NCBI GenBank assembly: GCA_905215555.1
Contig: CAJMQU010000004.1
Span: 91,654 to 155,653, forward strand
Origin: an uncultured bacterium
Lineage (GTDB): Bacteria > Bacteroidota > Bacteroidia > Bacteroidales > Bacteroidaceae
DNA length: 64,000 nt
Direction of reading: 5' to 3'
The notes under the pieces were generated by a model. The model ran no database searches and had not been told where the DNA came from. It saw only the letters and a list, made by a program, of their open reading frames with translations. Positions 54,037 to 63,128 of this stretch are shown in pieces. The stretch's first letter is position 1, and each line of letters opens with the position of its first letter. The position numbers and the translations under genes were made by a program.

Positions 54037-55323
54037 ATGGAAACAAAGAAATTGCATTTTGAGACGCTTCAACTTCACGTAGGACAAGAACAGCCCGATC
54101 CGGCCACTGATGCACGTGCCGTACCCATTTATCAGACCACTTCATACGTATTCCGTGATTCTGCCCATGCTGCCGCACGCTTCGGCCTGCAAGATCCGGG
54201 GAATATTTATGGACGTTTGACTAACTCCACACAGGGCGTATTCGAAACCCGCGTAGCTGCATTGGAAGGTGGGGTTGCCGGACTGGCAGTCGCTTCGGGT
54301 GCTGCTGCCGTTACCTATGCTTTTGAGAATATCACCCGCGCCGGAGACCATATCGTTTCTGCCAAAACTATCTACGGTGGCACGTATAATCTATTGGCGC
54401 ATACCCTGCCGGCATACGGAGTGACTACCACTTTTGTAGATCCTACTGAACTCTCGAACTTTGAAAAGGCAATACAGGAGAATACGAAAGCCGTATTTAT
54501 CGAGACTTTGGGCAATCCGAATTCCAATATCATCGATATTGCCGCTGTAGCCGAAATTGCTCATCGCCATCATATTCCATTGATCATAGATAATACTTTC
54601 GGCACACCTTACCTGATACGTCCGATAGAATATGGAGCTGATATTGTGGTTCATTCTGCTACAAAATTCATTGGCGGTCATGGCACGTCATTGGGTGGTG
54701 TGATTGTAGATAGTGGTAAGTTCGACTGGGTGGCTTCCGGTAAATTCCCTCAACTGACGGAACCGGAACCCTGTTATCATGGTGTTCGGTTTACAGATGC
54801 TGCGGGTGCTGCTGCTTATATAACCCGTATCCGTGCCGTGTTGCTTCGTGATACTGGAGCGACAATCAGTCCGTTCAACGCATTTATTCTGCTGCAAGGA
54901 CTGGAGACTCTTTCTCTTCGTGTGGAACGCCATGTGGAGAATGCCTTGAAAGTAGTCGACTTCTTGAAGAAACATTCTAAGGTGGCAGCGGTTAACCATC
55001 CGTCCTTGCCGGAGCATCCGGATCATGCTTTATATGAAAAGTATTTCCCTAATGGCGCCGGTTCCATCTTTACTTTTGAAGTGAAGGGCGGGGTGAAAGA
55101 AGCACATACTTTTATTGATAACCTGCAGATATTCTCGCTTTTGGCTAATGTGGCAGATGTTAAGTCTCTTGTTATTCATCCGGCTACCACAACTCATTCA
55201 CAATTGAATGAGCAGGAACTGGAAGAACAAGGTATTAAACCTGGAACGATTCGTTTGTCCATCGGTACGGAACATATTGCTGATTTGCTGGATGATTTAT
55301 CTCAGGCATTGGACAAAATATAA
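54037..55323 (+). CDS. metY: O-acetylhomoserine aminocarboxypropyltransferase (MetY type)
   Basis: The 428-residue protein starts at METKKLHFETLQLHVGQ. An in-frame extension to 53941 would cross the promoter. It belongs to the Cys/Met-metabolism PLP enzymes. The pattern TTSYVFRDSAHAAARFGLQ, the PLP lysine Lys210 in SATKFIGGHG and the length all fit O-acetylhomoserine sulfhydrylase, which makes homocysteine from O-acetylhomoserine and sulfide in the cytosol. Cystathionine synthases are shorter and lack the internal insertions seen here. It is a stand-alone unit ending in a hairpin that overlaps its stop codon. Confidence 0.88.
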   Translation: METKKLHFETLQLHVGQEQPDPATDARAVPIYQTTSYVFRDSAHAAARFGLQDPGNIYGRLTNSTQGVFETRVAALEGGVAGLAVASGAAAVTYAFENITRAGDHIVSAKTIYGGTYNLLAHTLPAYGVTTTFVDPTELSNFEKAIQENTKAVFIETLGNPNSNIIDIAAVAEIAHRHHIPLIIDNTFGTPYLIRPIEYGADIVVHSATKFIGGHGTSLGGVIVDSGKFDWVASGKFPQLTEPEPCYHGVRFTDAAGAAAYITRIRAVLLRDTGATISPFNAFILLQGLETLSLRVERHVENALKVVDFLKKHSKVAAVNHPSLPEHPDHALYEKYFPNGAGSIFTFEVKGGVKEAHTFIDNLQIFSLLANVADVKSLVIHPATTTHSQLNEQELEEQGIKPGTIRLSIGTEHIADLLDDLSQALDKI

Positions 55324-55343
55324 GTTTCGCTTTTGCGAAACTT
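55322..55343 (+). terminator. Terminator overlapping the metY stop codon
   Basis: AAGTTTCGC (55322-55330) and GCGAAACTT (55335-55343) pair perfectly around TTTT. The first arm starts with the last two bases of the TAA stop codon, so a ribosome at the stop would cover the stem. Confidence 0.65.
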
Positions 55344-55435
55344 AATTAGTTGACAAGGAGTCAGTTGACAAGGGAAGGAGGGAGATAGGTTTTGAAGTAC
55401 CTGTTTTTTTAACATTAATGAGTAACACTCTCTCG

Positions 55436-55443
55436 TTACTTTG
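55436..55443 (+). promoter_or_regulatory. Possible -7 box of mnmA
   Basis: TTACTTTG lies 30 bp upstream of the preferred start codon and resembles the TTTCTTTG variants seen elsewhere in the window. The second base departs from TAnnTTTG. Confidence 0.35.
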
Positions 55444-55473
55444 TCACCTCGTCATCAGGAAAACTTTAATCAA

Positions 55474-56535
55474 ATGAATATTGCTGTTTTATTATCAGGA
55501 GGTGTAGACAGTTCTGTGGCTGTACACCTCCTTTGTGAACAAGGATACCGTCCGTCTCTATTCTATATTAAGATAGGTATGGACGATGCTGAATTTATGG
55601 ATTGCTCGGCCGAAGAAGACTGGGAAATGGCTTCGGCCGTTGCCCGCCGTTATGGCTTGCCTCTGGAAATGATAGATTTGCAGAATGAATACTGGGAACA
55701 GGTTGCTGCCTATGCTATTGATAAAATTCGTTGCGGACGAACTCCCAATCCTGATGTGATGTGCAATCGGTTCATTAAATTCGGTTGCTTCGAGCAAAAA
55801 GTAGGGAAGGGGTTTGACTTCACTGCCACCGGACATTATGCCACTACCATTAATAGGGATGGCAGGATGTGGCTGGGTACAGCAGTCGACCCGGTAAAAG
55901 ACCAGACTGACTTCCTGGCTCAGATTGACTATCTGCAAGTTTCTAAACTCATGTTCCCTTTGGGAGGACTGATGAAGCAGGAAGTAAGGGATATTGCCCG
56001 CACAGTCGGGTTGCCCACTGCCCGTCGGCGTGACAGCCAAGGAATCTGCTTTTTGGGTAAGATAAATTATAATGACTTTGTTCGTCGCTTCCTCGGCGAG
56101 CGTGAAGGGGATATTGTGGAATGGGAAACAGGCAGAAAACTTGGTATGCATCGTGGTTATTGGTTTCATACCATCGGCCAGCGCAAGGGATTGGGGCTGA
56201 GTGGCGGACCTTGGTTTGTAGTTCGTAAGGACGTTGAAGCGAATGTACTTTATGTCTCTCGCGGATATGATACACAATGGCAATATGGTCGGGAATTTAA
56301 GATGCACGATTTCCATTTTATTACGGAAAATCCCTGGAAGAAGGAGGAAGAAGTGGATGTTACTTTTAAAATCCGGCACACACCGGAGTTCATGAAAGGA
56401 CGATTAATTCCGGAAGGGGAGAATTATCGTATTATCTCTGCTGATAATTTGCAAGGCATCGCTCCGGGGCAATTCGGTGTAGTTTATGATGAGGCTTCCC
56501 GGATATGTGTCGGTAGCGGAGAAATTTGTGTCTGA
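55474..56535 (+). CDS. mnmA: tRNA-specific 2-thiouridylase MnmA
   Basis: The 353-residue protein starts at MNIAVLLSGG. A TTG-started extension to 55441 lies inside the promoter region. It has the PP-loop SGGVDSS near residue 8, GRTPNPDVMCN with the catalytic Cys97, and GICFLG with the second Cys192. The C-terminal OB-like barrel carries HRGYWFHTIGQRKGLG. MnmA thiolates U34 of Lys, Glu and Gln tRNAs in the cytosol. It is convergent with the response-regulator gene, with only 8 bp between them. Confidence 0.92.
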   Translation: MNIAVLLSGGVDSSVAVHLLCEQGYRPSLFYIKIGMDDAEFMDCSAEEDWEMASAVARRYGLPLEMIDLQNEYWEQVAAYAIDKIRCGRTPNPDVMCNRFIKFGCFEQKVGKGFDFTATGHYATTINRDGRMWLGTAVDPVKDQTDFLAQIDYLQVSKLMFPLGGLMKQEVRDIARTVGLPTARRRDSQGICFLGKINYNDFVRRFLGEREGDIVEWETGRKLGMHRGYWFHTIGQRKGLGLSGGPWFVVRKDVEANVLYVSRGYDTQWQYGREFKMHDFHFITENPWKKEEEVDVTFKIRHTPEFMKGRLIPEGENYRIISADNLQGIAPGQFGVVYDEASRICVGSGEICV

Positions 56536-56543
56536 AAGTTTCC

Positions 56544-57203
56544 TTATATATAATATTCCACCAAGTCAACAATTCCCGCCTTCATTGCATATTTCGTAGC
56601 TTCGTGGGCATTGTTCACTCCTAACTTGCGGAATATATTTTTGCGGTGGCTGTTTACAGTGTGGAAACTGAGGTTTTTTTCTGCTGCAATTTCTTTGGTC
56701 GTTTTTCCTAAAGCTATTTCTTTCAGTACGCTACGTTCCGCCGGGGTCAGTAAATCATCTTTCAGCGTGGGGCGGACCGGAGAAGCATTGCTGCCGGATA
56801 ACAACAGATTACTCACATGATTACAGATAAACCGTTCCTTCCTTGAGGCGCATTGCAGTGCGGATAGTATTTCTTCTTTTGAATTATCCTTCAATACTAC
56901 TCCGAATGACATACTGCTGAACAGTACTTGCCGTAAAAACTCCACACTCAACTCGTCCGAGAAAAGCAACCAGTCGGCTTCCTTAAATCGTTCGTGTAAT
57001 ACAATCAGTTCGTCTGCTCCGGAAAAGTCAAACAGGGTATAGTCCAGTATAACTACCGCTTGCGGATGCAGGCGCAGTTGCTGAACTAGTTCTCCTTTGT
57101 TGTCAGCTTCCAGCAACAAGGCGGTGTCTTTCTGCTTGCTAAGCAAGAACATCATGCCTGCTTTGGTGATGTCCTGATTGTCTGCGATGATAAATTCTCT
57201 CAT
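56544..57203 (-). CDS. NarL/LuxR-type response regulator
   Basis: The 219-residue protein starts at MREFIIADNQDITKAG. A longer frame to 57311 lacks this typical REC start. The REC domain (about 1-115) has the acid pair DN, phospho-acceptor Asp54 in ILDYTLF and Lys in VVLKDNS. A LuxR-type HTH (about 152-215) has LTPAERSVLKEIALGKTTKEIA and SFHTVNSHRKNIFRKLGV. No histidine kinase is adjacent, so the partner is unknown. Its target genes cannot be inferred from this window. Confidence 0.88.
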   Translation of the reverse strand: MREFIIADNQDITKAGMMFLLSKQKDTALLLEADNKGELVQQLRLHPQAVVILDYTLFDFSGADELIVLHERFKEADWLLFSDELSVEFLRQVLFSSMSFGVVLKDNSKEEILSALQCASRKERFICNHVSNLLLSGSNASPVRPTLKDDLLTPAERSVLKEIALGKTTKEIAAEKNLSFHTVNSHRKNIFRKLGVNNAHEATKYAMKAGIVDLVEYYI

Positions 57204-57384
57204 ATCGGGCACAAAGATAATGCAAATTGAGTGCAGAACTTTCATGCTTGCAAGAGAAAATTCTGCCGAAATATGGCTTGTCTTCTTTAAAAATAATGCA
57301 AACCGGGGCAAAATGAAATGAACTTGTTCTTTTTTTGTTCGAGGGTGGGGGAATCTGTCTGCAGATTCGTATTTCTATGAAAAA

Positions 57385-57428
57385 ACTCCGCTGCAAATAA
57401 TCCCTAAAAGGCACCTTTGCAGCGGAGT
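57385..57428 (-). terminator. Terminator of the DUF4251 gene
   Basis: ACTCCGCTGCAAA (57385-57397... loop of 18) and TTTGCAGCGGAGT (57416-57428) pair over 13 bp. On the minus strand a T6 run follows directly. Confidence 0.85.
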
Positions 57429-57453
57429 GGAAATATATATATTGTAAAGGGCT

Positions 57454-58044
57454 TTACCAAGAACGTCCTTTGAAGATACTGGATTGGTTTAACGGAACCA
57501 GGTTACCGCTCAATGTCATGGTGTTGGAGTTGAAATTCGGGCTGATGGTTACACTGGCGTTGTTGCCACCGTTGGTCAGTGTAATGAAAATCTGTGCCGA
57601 AATACCGATACCCTGAATGCTGAACTGACAGTTGACGTTACCTCTCTTATCGGTAGTAATCTGCATATCCGAAGTTGTTCCATCCACAGTCACACCACCG
57701 ATACCGTTAGGGCCGGGATATACTGTATTGAATGCTACCTGTACGGTACCACGTCCCTGATTCATCAGTACGAAGTTGGTATTGGAGTTTACAAAAGCCG
57801 TCTGTCCGTTACGGAACATCACCTGGTCAGCTTCCAATACAAATTGGTGGGCTTTCAATGCTGCTACGGCGTCATCATACGAGATTGCGTCGGCTACTTG
57901 TTCTTCAGCTTTCTGGCGGGCGCGTTCAGCGTCTCTTTGTGCCTTACGGTCTGCGCGGCGTTCCGCTCTACTTTCTTGTGCATACATGGCGGTCGTTGCC
58001 GCACTCATCATTACTAATGCTACTAATGCAATAAACTTTTTCAT
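57454..58044 (-). CDS. DUF4251 secreted protein
   Basis: The 196-residue protein has a signal peptide (about 1-22), a charged Arg/Ala/Glu-rich helix (about 24-50, likely coiled coil) and a beta-rich DUF4251 domain (about 55-190) with FVLEADQVMFRNGQ and NFVLMNQGRGTVQ. The function of DUF4251 is unknown. It is a single-gene unit with a strong terminator, and no partner genes are evident. Confidence 0.75.
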   Translation of the reverse strand: MKKFIALVALVMMSAATTAMYAQESRAERRADRKAQRDAERARQKAEEQVADAISYDDAVAALKAHQFVLEADQVMFRNGQTAFVNSNTNFVLMNQGRGTVQVAFNTVYPGPNGIGGVTVDGTTSDMQITTDKRGNVNCQFSIQGIGISAQIFITLTNGGNNASVTISPNFNSNTMTLSGNLVPLNQSSIFKGRSW

Positions 58045-58099
58045 AATTCTTTAATGTTTAGGTTTTACGATTTCTTGTTCGTTTATTGCAAAACAACCT

Positions 58100-59536
58100 T
58101 TATTCGGGATTGTTCACGGGATGCTTCACAATTTTATATCCGATGGCGGCAACTAAGATGCTCATCAGCGGGCTGATAATGTTGAAAAAGCAGTAGGGAA
58201 GGTATGTCAGCGTAGATACATTCAATATGGTTGCCTGCGTCATTCCGCACGTATTCCAAGGGATCAGTGGGGAGGTGACAGTGACGGCATCTTCCGTGGT
58301 ACGACTCAGCAACCGGTTTTCATATCCTTTTTTCTCATAAATATTGCGGAACATATTTCCGGTCAGGATGATACTGATATATTGGTCGGCAGTGGTGAGA
58401 TTGAGAAACAATCCCGAACAAACGGTGGAGGCTACCATACTGACCCTACCTTTCATGAAGCGTACAAAGACGGATGTAATGCTACCCAGCATGCCACTTG
58501 CTGTCATTGCACCACCGAAACACATGGCGCACAGTATCAGCCAAACTGTATCCATCATTCCTGCCATACCACGTGTAGACACAAGGTCGGTCAGTATACT
58601 GTTTCCTGTGTTCAGGCTGGTGCTTCCGTAGAAAGTCATCATCGTTCCCTTAAATATATTGTTCTCACCGGCAATTTCGTGTAGCAAGTCCGGCTGGAAG
58701 ATGATGGCACATATTCCTGCTAGCAGAGTAGAGAGAAACAGGGTGATGATGGAAGGTGTTTTCCGCGCTATAAGTATTCCGGTCACTATGGGGACAATCA
58801 GCAACCAAGGAGTGATGACGAACGTATCTTTCAGCGAAACGGCAAAATCGGCTATGTGTTCCGTAGAATTTGTTTCGATAACGAACCCCATTACGGTAAA
58901 AATAATCAGCGTGATGATAAGCGATGGTGTGGTCGTAATCAGCATATAGCGTATGTGCCGGAACAAGGGTACATCCGTTATTGAAGAAGCAAGTATGGTG
59001 GTTTCTGACAGTGGCGAAATTTTATCACCGAAATAGGCACCGGAGATAATGGCTCCCGCTATCCACCCTTCATTGAATCCCTGTGCCTTGCCGATACCCA
59101 TTAGTGCGATGCCGATAGTTGCGATTGTGGTCCACGAACTGCCTGTCATAACAGAAATTAGAGCGCAGATGATGCATGTGGACGCTAGAAAAAAGTCGGG
59201 ATGGATGATTTGCATGCCATAATATATAAGGGTGGGGACAATGCCGCTTATCATCCATGCACCGCTGAGGGCACCTATAATCAATAGGATAATGATGGCA
59301 GTGGCCACTCCTGCAATATTATTAGTGATGGCGAGTTCGTAATCTTTCCAGGGTACACGGTAGAAGACCACACCTATAAATACGCAGAAGGCAGTAGTGG
59401 TCAACAAGGAAATCTGACTGCCTCCTCCCAAAGCATCGCTGCCGAATGTGTGTATTGTGGCGAATAACATTCCTACTAACAGCCCGATAGGTAGGAGGGA
59501 TACTAAAGGAGAGGGAATTTTCTTCAATGAACTCAT
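58100..59536 (-). CDS. nhaC: Na+/H+ antiporter NhaC-type
   Basis: The 478-residue protein has about 11-12 hydrophobic segments and NhaC-family patterns: GSSWTTIATIGIALMGIG near residue 132, FGDKISPLSETTILASS near residue 168 and WNTCGMTQATIL near residue 427. It belongs to the cytoplasmic-membrane NhaC family, which exchanges sodium for protons. An exact -7 box (TAACTTTG on the minus strand) lies at 59565-59572. Confidence 0.85.
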   Translation of the reverse strand: MSSLKKIPSPLVSLLPIGLLVGMLFATIHTFGSDALGGGSQISLLTTTAFCVFIGVVFYRVPWKDYELAITNNIAGVATAIIILLIIGALSGAWMISGIVPTLIYYGMQIIHPDFFLASTCIICALISVMTGSSWTTIATIGIALMGIGKAQGFNEGWIAGAIISGAYFGDKISPLSETTILASSITDVPLFRHIRYMLITTTPSLIITLIIFTVMGFVIETNSTEHIADFAVSLKDTFVITPWLLIVPIVTGILIARKTPSIITLFLSTLLAGICAIIFQPDLLHEIAGENNIFKGTMMTFYGSTSLNTGNSILTDLVSTRGMAGMMDTVWLILCAMCFGGAMTASGMLGSITSVFVRFMKGRVSMVASTVCSGLFLNLTTADQYISIILTGNMFRNIYEKKGYENRLLSRTTEDAVTVTSPLIPWNTCGMTQATILNVSTLTYLPYCFFNIISPLMSILVAAIGYKIVKHPVNNPE

Positions 59537-59564
59537 TCTGTTTGTTATATCAGTTAAAACTTTG

Positions 59565-59572
59565 CAAAGTTA
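59565..59572 (-). promoter_or_regulatory. -7 box of nhaC
   Basis: The minus strand reads TAACTTTG, an exact TAnnTTTG match, 28 bp upstream of the start codon. Confidence 0.5.
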
Positions 59573-59627
59573 CAACAAATCCGGTTATTATGTTTTGTCC
59601 CTGCTTCCCCGCCAATAAATATTATTA

Positions 59628-59635
59628 TATCTTTG
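59628..59635 (+). promoter_or_regulatory. -7 box of the KDG-kinase-like gene
   Basis: TATCTTTG is an exact TAnnTTTG match, 60 bp upstream of the start codon. No shared PUL operator (CAAG-N4-TGAGA) is seen here, so the gene is not an obvious member of that regulon. Confidence 0.45.
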
Positions 59636-59695
59636 CGTTTGCTTGGAATAAAAATGCAACTTTGACGCTTGGTTAATCTTTTTTATTGACAACTT

Positions 59696-60763
59696 ATGAA
59701 TAAAATATCTACCTATAAGAAAGTGGTTACCTTCGGCGAGATAATGCTGAGGCTGACTGCACCTGATTTCCTCCGTTTTTCACAAACCAATCAGATGATA
59801 GCTACCTATGGTGGCAGTGAAGCCAACGTAGCCGTTTCATTGGCTAACTTCGGTATACCCACTGAGTTTGTTACCCGTCTGCCGGACAATGCTGTGGCAC
59901 GCGCTTGCATCGCTTCGCTCCGTGCCAATGGCCTGGGGACTGACGGAATTGTTTTCGGAGGCAAACGTATGGGGCTTTACTTTTTGGAAAGCGGTGCCGC
60001 CTTTCGCAATTCGAATGTTGTTTATGACCGTGAAGGGTCTTCCTTTGCCACGTTGCGTCCTGGTATGATTGATTGGGAAACAGTATTCTCTGACGCAGGT
60101 TGGTTTCATTGGTCCGGCATTGCCGCCGCCCTTTCGCCGGAAGGTGCCGAGGCTTGTCGCGAAGCTCTCGAAATAGCCGACCGCATGGGACTGACCATCT
60201 CTTGTGACCTTAATTTCCGCAAAAAACTCTGGAATTACGGTCGTCCGGCAGCCGAAGTCATGCAGCCTTTGGTGCAATACAGCGATGTTATCTTTGGTGC
60301 CGAACCGGAATATAAGGAAATTCTCGGCATTCAACCCGTTGGTTTCAAAGCCACCGATGCTGCCGATACTTCTTTCAATGCCAATCTTCCTGCTTTCGAG
60401 GATTTCGGCCGCCGGGTAGCCGAACTGGTGCCCCGTTGCCGGAAAACTTTCCTGGAACTGCGCAATTCCATTACTTCCAATCATAACCTTCTTGCTGCCG
60501 TACTCTATTCGGACGGTACACTGAAACACACCGGCATCTACGATATTGAACATGAAGTAGACCGCGTAGGAGCGGGTGATGCCTTTGTCGGTGGCATGAT
60601 ATACGGTCTTATCACCTATCCCGATGATGACCAAAAGACATTGGAGTATGCTCTTGCAGCTTCCGCACTGAAAAATACTGTTTATGGTGATTTTAACCAC
60701 GTGACGGTAGAAGAGGTTGAGAGTCTGATGCAAGGAAATACTTCAGGCAGAGTATCCCGATAA
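59696..60763 (+). CDS. PfkB-family sugar kinase, probably 2-keto-3-deoxygluconate kinase
   Basis: The 355-residue protein shows the PfkB fold. The N-terminal VVTFGEIMLRLTAPDFLRF and GGSEANVAVSLANFG match KDG kinases, and the C-terminal signature RVGAGDAFVGGMIYGL contains the catalytic Asp295. KDG kinase phosphorylates 2-keto-3-deoxygluconate made from unsaturated uronates, linking lyase/GH88/GH105 products to the Entner-Doudoroff aldolase. A KDPG aldolase usually follows in Bacteroides operons but is absent here. Substrate is inferred from similarity to KdgK, and fructokinase-like activity is an alternative. Confidence 0.75.
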   Translation: MNKISTYKKVVTFGEIMLRLTAPDFLRFSQTNQMIATYGGSEANVAVSLANFGIPTEFVTRLPDNAVARACIASLRANGLGTDGIVFGGKRMGLYFLESGAAFRNSNVVYDREGSSFATLRPGMIDWETVFSDAGWFHWSGIAAALSPEGAEACREALEIADRMGLTISCDLNFRKKLWNYGRPAAEVMQPLVQYSDVIFGAEPEYKEILGIQPVGFKATDAADTSFNANLPAFEDFGRRVAELVPRCRKTFLELRNSITSNHNLLAAVLYSDGTLKHTGIYDIEHEVDRVGAGDAFVGGMIYGLITYPDDDQKTLEYALAASALKNTVYGDFNHVTVEEVESLMQGNTSGRVSR

Positions 60764-60818
60764 AATGTTTTTTTTCCAATATTCTTTGGTGCTTTGACTA
60801 TTTATCTTTTACTTTGCA

Positions 60819-60826
60819 ACACAAAG
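60819..60826 (+). promoter_or_regulatory. Possible -7 box of the membrane protein/HTH/creD operon
   Basis: TTACTTTG lies 10 bp before the start codon of the first gene, with TTTG (60793-60796) at 22 bp upstream as a possible -33 box. The short leader and imperfect box make the call tentative. Confidence 0.3.
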
Positions 60827-60836
60827 TACTTTTTAT

Positions 60837-61421
60837 ATGGATAAGAACAAAGCATTAGAATCAGTGAATGAGATAAAGGAGTTGATGGAAAAATCCTCCA
60901 AGTTTGTGTCTCTAAGTGGAATGACGGCTATTTTGGCCGGAGTATATGCCTTAGCCGGCGCATTTGTGGCCAATAGTTTCTTAAGTTCGGGAGAGAACCG
61001 AGAAGGACTGATAATGGTGGCCTCGTTGGTGCTGACGGCTTCTGTAATTACAACCTGCATCCTGTCCTGTTATAAAGCCAGGAAAACCGGACAGAAAATA
61101 TTCAGTAAATTGACTTATCGCATTGCCTGGAATTTTGCATTGCCGTTGCTGACGGGAGGATTGTTCTGCATTGCCTTGCTGCTGCACGAGATTTACGGGT
61201 TGGTATCTTCTGTAATGTTATTGTTCTACGGGCTTTCTTTGGTCAATGTTTCAAAGTTCACCTATTCCAATGTAGCTTGGTTGGGATATGCATTCCTTTG
61301 CCTGGGCATTGCAGACTGCTTTTTCGAAGGACATGGCTTGCTGCTTTGGACAATCGGGTTCGGTGGTTTCCATATTCTGTATGGTATATTGTTTTATTTG
61401 CAGTATGAAAGGAAAAGGTGA
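60837..61421 (+). CDS. Integral membrane protein of unknown function
   Basis: The 194-residue protein has a short cytoplasmic N-terminus and about five or six hydrophobic helices (near residues 25-45, 55-80, 98-120, 120-138, 145-160 and 165-185). No catalytic motif is seen. It ends 3 bp before the HTH gene, which is followed by creD, an arrangement I recall from Bacteroides genomes. It is probably co-regulated with CreD in the envelope. Confidence 0.6.
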   Translation: MDKNKALESVNEIKELMEKSSKFVSLSGMTAILAGVYALAGAFVANSFLSSGENREGLIMVASLVLTASVITTCILSCYKARKTGQKIFSKLTYRIAWNFALPLLTGGLFCIALLLHEIYGLVSSVMLLFYGLSLVNVSKFTYSNVAWLGYAFLCLGIADCFFEGHGLLLWTIGFGGFHILYGILFYLQYERKR

Positions 61422-61424
61422 TAG

Positions 61425-61721
61425 ATGATAGAAGCATTTCAAAATATAAATAAGGCATTCGAGAGTAAAGTTCGCTTGGGTATAATGGCGATCCTGATGG
61501 TGAATGAGGATGTGGATTTCAATACTCTGAAGGAACTGCTTTCGCTGACAGACGGTAATCTGGCCAGCCATACGAGGGCTTTGGAAGAGTTGGGTTACAT
61601 TGTTTGTAAGAAAACCTTTGTAGGACGAAAACCTAAAACATCTTTTCAGGCTACACAGGGAGGGAAGAAAGCTTTTAAGACTCATATAGAGGCATTGGAG
61701 AATTTTCTGAAATCAACTTAA
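61425..61721 (+). CDS. Small winged-helix transcriptional regulator
   Basis: The 98-residue protein is one winged-helix DNA-binding domain of the HTH_34 (ArsR/MarR-like) type: NKAFESKVRLGIMAILMV, then the recognition helix DGNLASHTRALEELGYI and a wing VCKKTFVGRKPKTSF. There is no sensor domain. It lies between the membrane protein and creD, and may regulate this operon. Confidence 0.8.
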   Translation: MIEAFQNINKAFESKVRLGIMAILMVNEDVDFNTLKELLSLTDGNLASHTRALEELGYIVCKKTFVGRKPKTSFQATQGGKKAFKTHIEALENFLKST

Positions 61722-61736
61722 TTAATATACTCTGTT

Positions 61737-63122
61737 ATGGAAAATTTGAACGACAATTTGAATGATGATTTTAATGGCAATCTGAATGAAGGCCTGAATG
61801 AAACGAAGAGGCAAGCGAGTGGTTGTTTGCATCGTTTCTCAAAATCAATTAAGGTAGTGGTAATTGCTTTTCTGGTGTTGTTGCTGCTGATTCCGATGTT
61901 TATGATTGAGGACATGATTTCAGAACGCGGACGTACGCAGACGGATGCTATTGCAGAAGTCGGTCAGAAATGGAGCCTGGCACAGACCATTACAGGACCT
62001 TACATTAATCTGAAGTATCCCATCACTCACGAAGACAATGGGGTAAAGAAGGTGTCCATGGGAGATGTAACTCTGTTTCCTGACGAATTGTCTGTGGACG
62101 GGCAATTGCATACTGAGATTCTCCAGCGGGGGATTTATAAAGTAAATGTATACCAGTCGGAACTGGTTATCAAAGGGTTCTTTAGCTCTGAAGAACTTCT
62201 GAAGAACAATGTAGATATGGATGCGCTATTGTATAATCGGGCGGTTGTCTGTCTGAATCTGACAGATATGCGTGGACTTAGTGAGCAAGTCAGCATTACT
62301 TTGAACGATTCTGTCTATATGTTCGAGCCGGGAATGGACGGACGGGGCATTGACAATATGGGTGTTCATGCTATTGTCGACCTTTCTGCCCTGAAAGAAG
62401 ACAAAAAGCTGCCTTATGAGATGAAGATTAAACTAAAAGGTTCTCAATCCATTAACTTTACTCCATTGGGCAAAAACACAAAGGTCAGTCTGAAAGCCAA
62501 TTGGAATACTCCGAGTTTTGACGGTAATTACTTGCCGGAGAAGCGTGAGATTACGGAAACAGATTTTTCTGCGCAATGGCAGGTGTTGAATTTGAACAGG
62601 AATTATCCGCAGGTGCTTGTCAATTATCAAAATGCGAGTATCAAGGATATTGAGAATTCTAATTTTGGGGTGAACCTGAAAATGCCGGTAGAGCAGTATC
62701 AGCAGTCTATGCGTTCTACTAAGTATGCAATTCTGATTATCTTATTGACTTTTATGGTGATATTCTTCACTGAAATTCTGGAGAAGACTCGTATTCATGC
62801 TTTGCAGTATCTGCTGGTAGGGTTAGCGCTCTGTTTGTTTTATAGTTTGTTGCTTTCTATGTCCGAGCATATCGGGTTTGGCATGGCTTATCTGGTGGCA
62901 TCAGTGCTTACTATTGCTTTAGTGGGTGGTTATATGTTGGGTATTATCAGGAGAAAGAAACCGGCTTTTATTATGGTAGGGTTGCTTGGTGTACTTTATA
63001 TTTATGTATTCATTCTTATCCAGTTGGAGACTTTTGCTTTGCTTGCCGGCAGTCTTGGGTTGTTTGTGATACTGGCTATGGTGATGTACTTCTCTAAAAA
63101 GATTGATTGGTTCAATGAATAA
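61737..63122 (+). CDS. creD: CreD-like inner-membrane protein
   Basis: The 461-residue protein has an N-terminal transmembrane helix (about 38-60), a large extracytoplasmic beta domain (about 65-325) containing YPITHEDNG and GRGIDNMGVHAIVDLS, and five or six C-terminal helices (about 330-455) with FFTEILEKTRIHALQYLLVGLAL. This is the layout of CreD, linked to envelope stress and beta-lactam tolerance in proteobacteria. Asn-rich repeats (NDNLNDDFNGNLNEGLNE) at the N-terminus are odd. It converges on the LRR fragment with a 6-bp gap. Confidence 0.88.
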   Translation: MENLNDNLNDDFNGNLNEGLNETKRQASGCLHRFSKSIKVVVIAFLVLLLLIPMFMIEDMISERGRTQTDAIAEVGQKWSLAQTITGPYINLKYPITHEDNGVKKVSMGDVTLFPDELSVDGQLHTEILQRGIYKVNVYQSELVIKGFFSSEELLKNNVDMDALLYNRAVVCLNLTDMRGLSEQVSITLNDSVYMFEPGMDGRGIDNMGVHAIVDLSALKEDKKLPYEMKIKLKGSQSINFTPLGKNTKVSLKANWNTPSFDGNYLPEKREITETDFSAQWQVLNLNRNYPQVLVNYQNASIKDIENSNFGVNLKMPVEQYQQSMRSTKYAILIILLTFMVIFFTEILEKTRIHALQYLLVGLALCLFYSLLLSMSEHIGFGMAYLVASVLTIALVGGYMLGIIRRKKPAFIMVGLLGVLYIYVFILIQLETFALLAGSLGLFVILAMVMYFSKKIDWFNE

Positions 63123-63128
63123 GCTATA

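Noticed and set aside
55348..55373. Direct repeat AGTTGACAAGG (two copies)
   Set aside because: It is short and close to the metY terminator, with no sign of function or mobility.
55558..56379. 273-residue minus-strand open frame
   Set aside because: It is antisense to mnmA, whose PP-loop and both Cys motifs are clear. Treated as a shadow.
59837..60733. 298-residue minus-strand open frame
   Set aside because: It is antisense to the PfkB kinase, which has both family signatures. Treated as a shadow.
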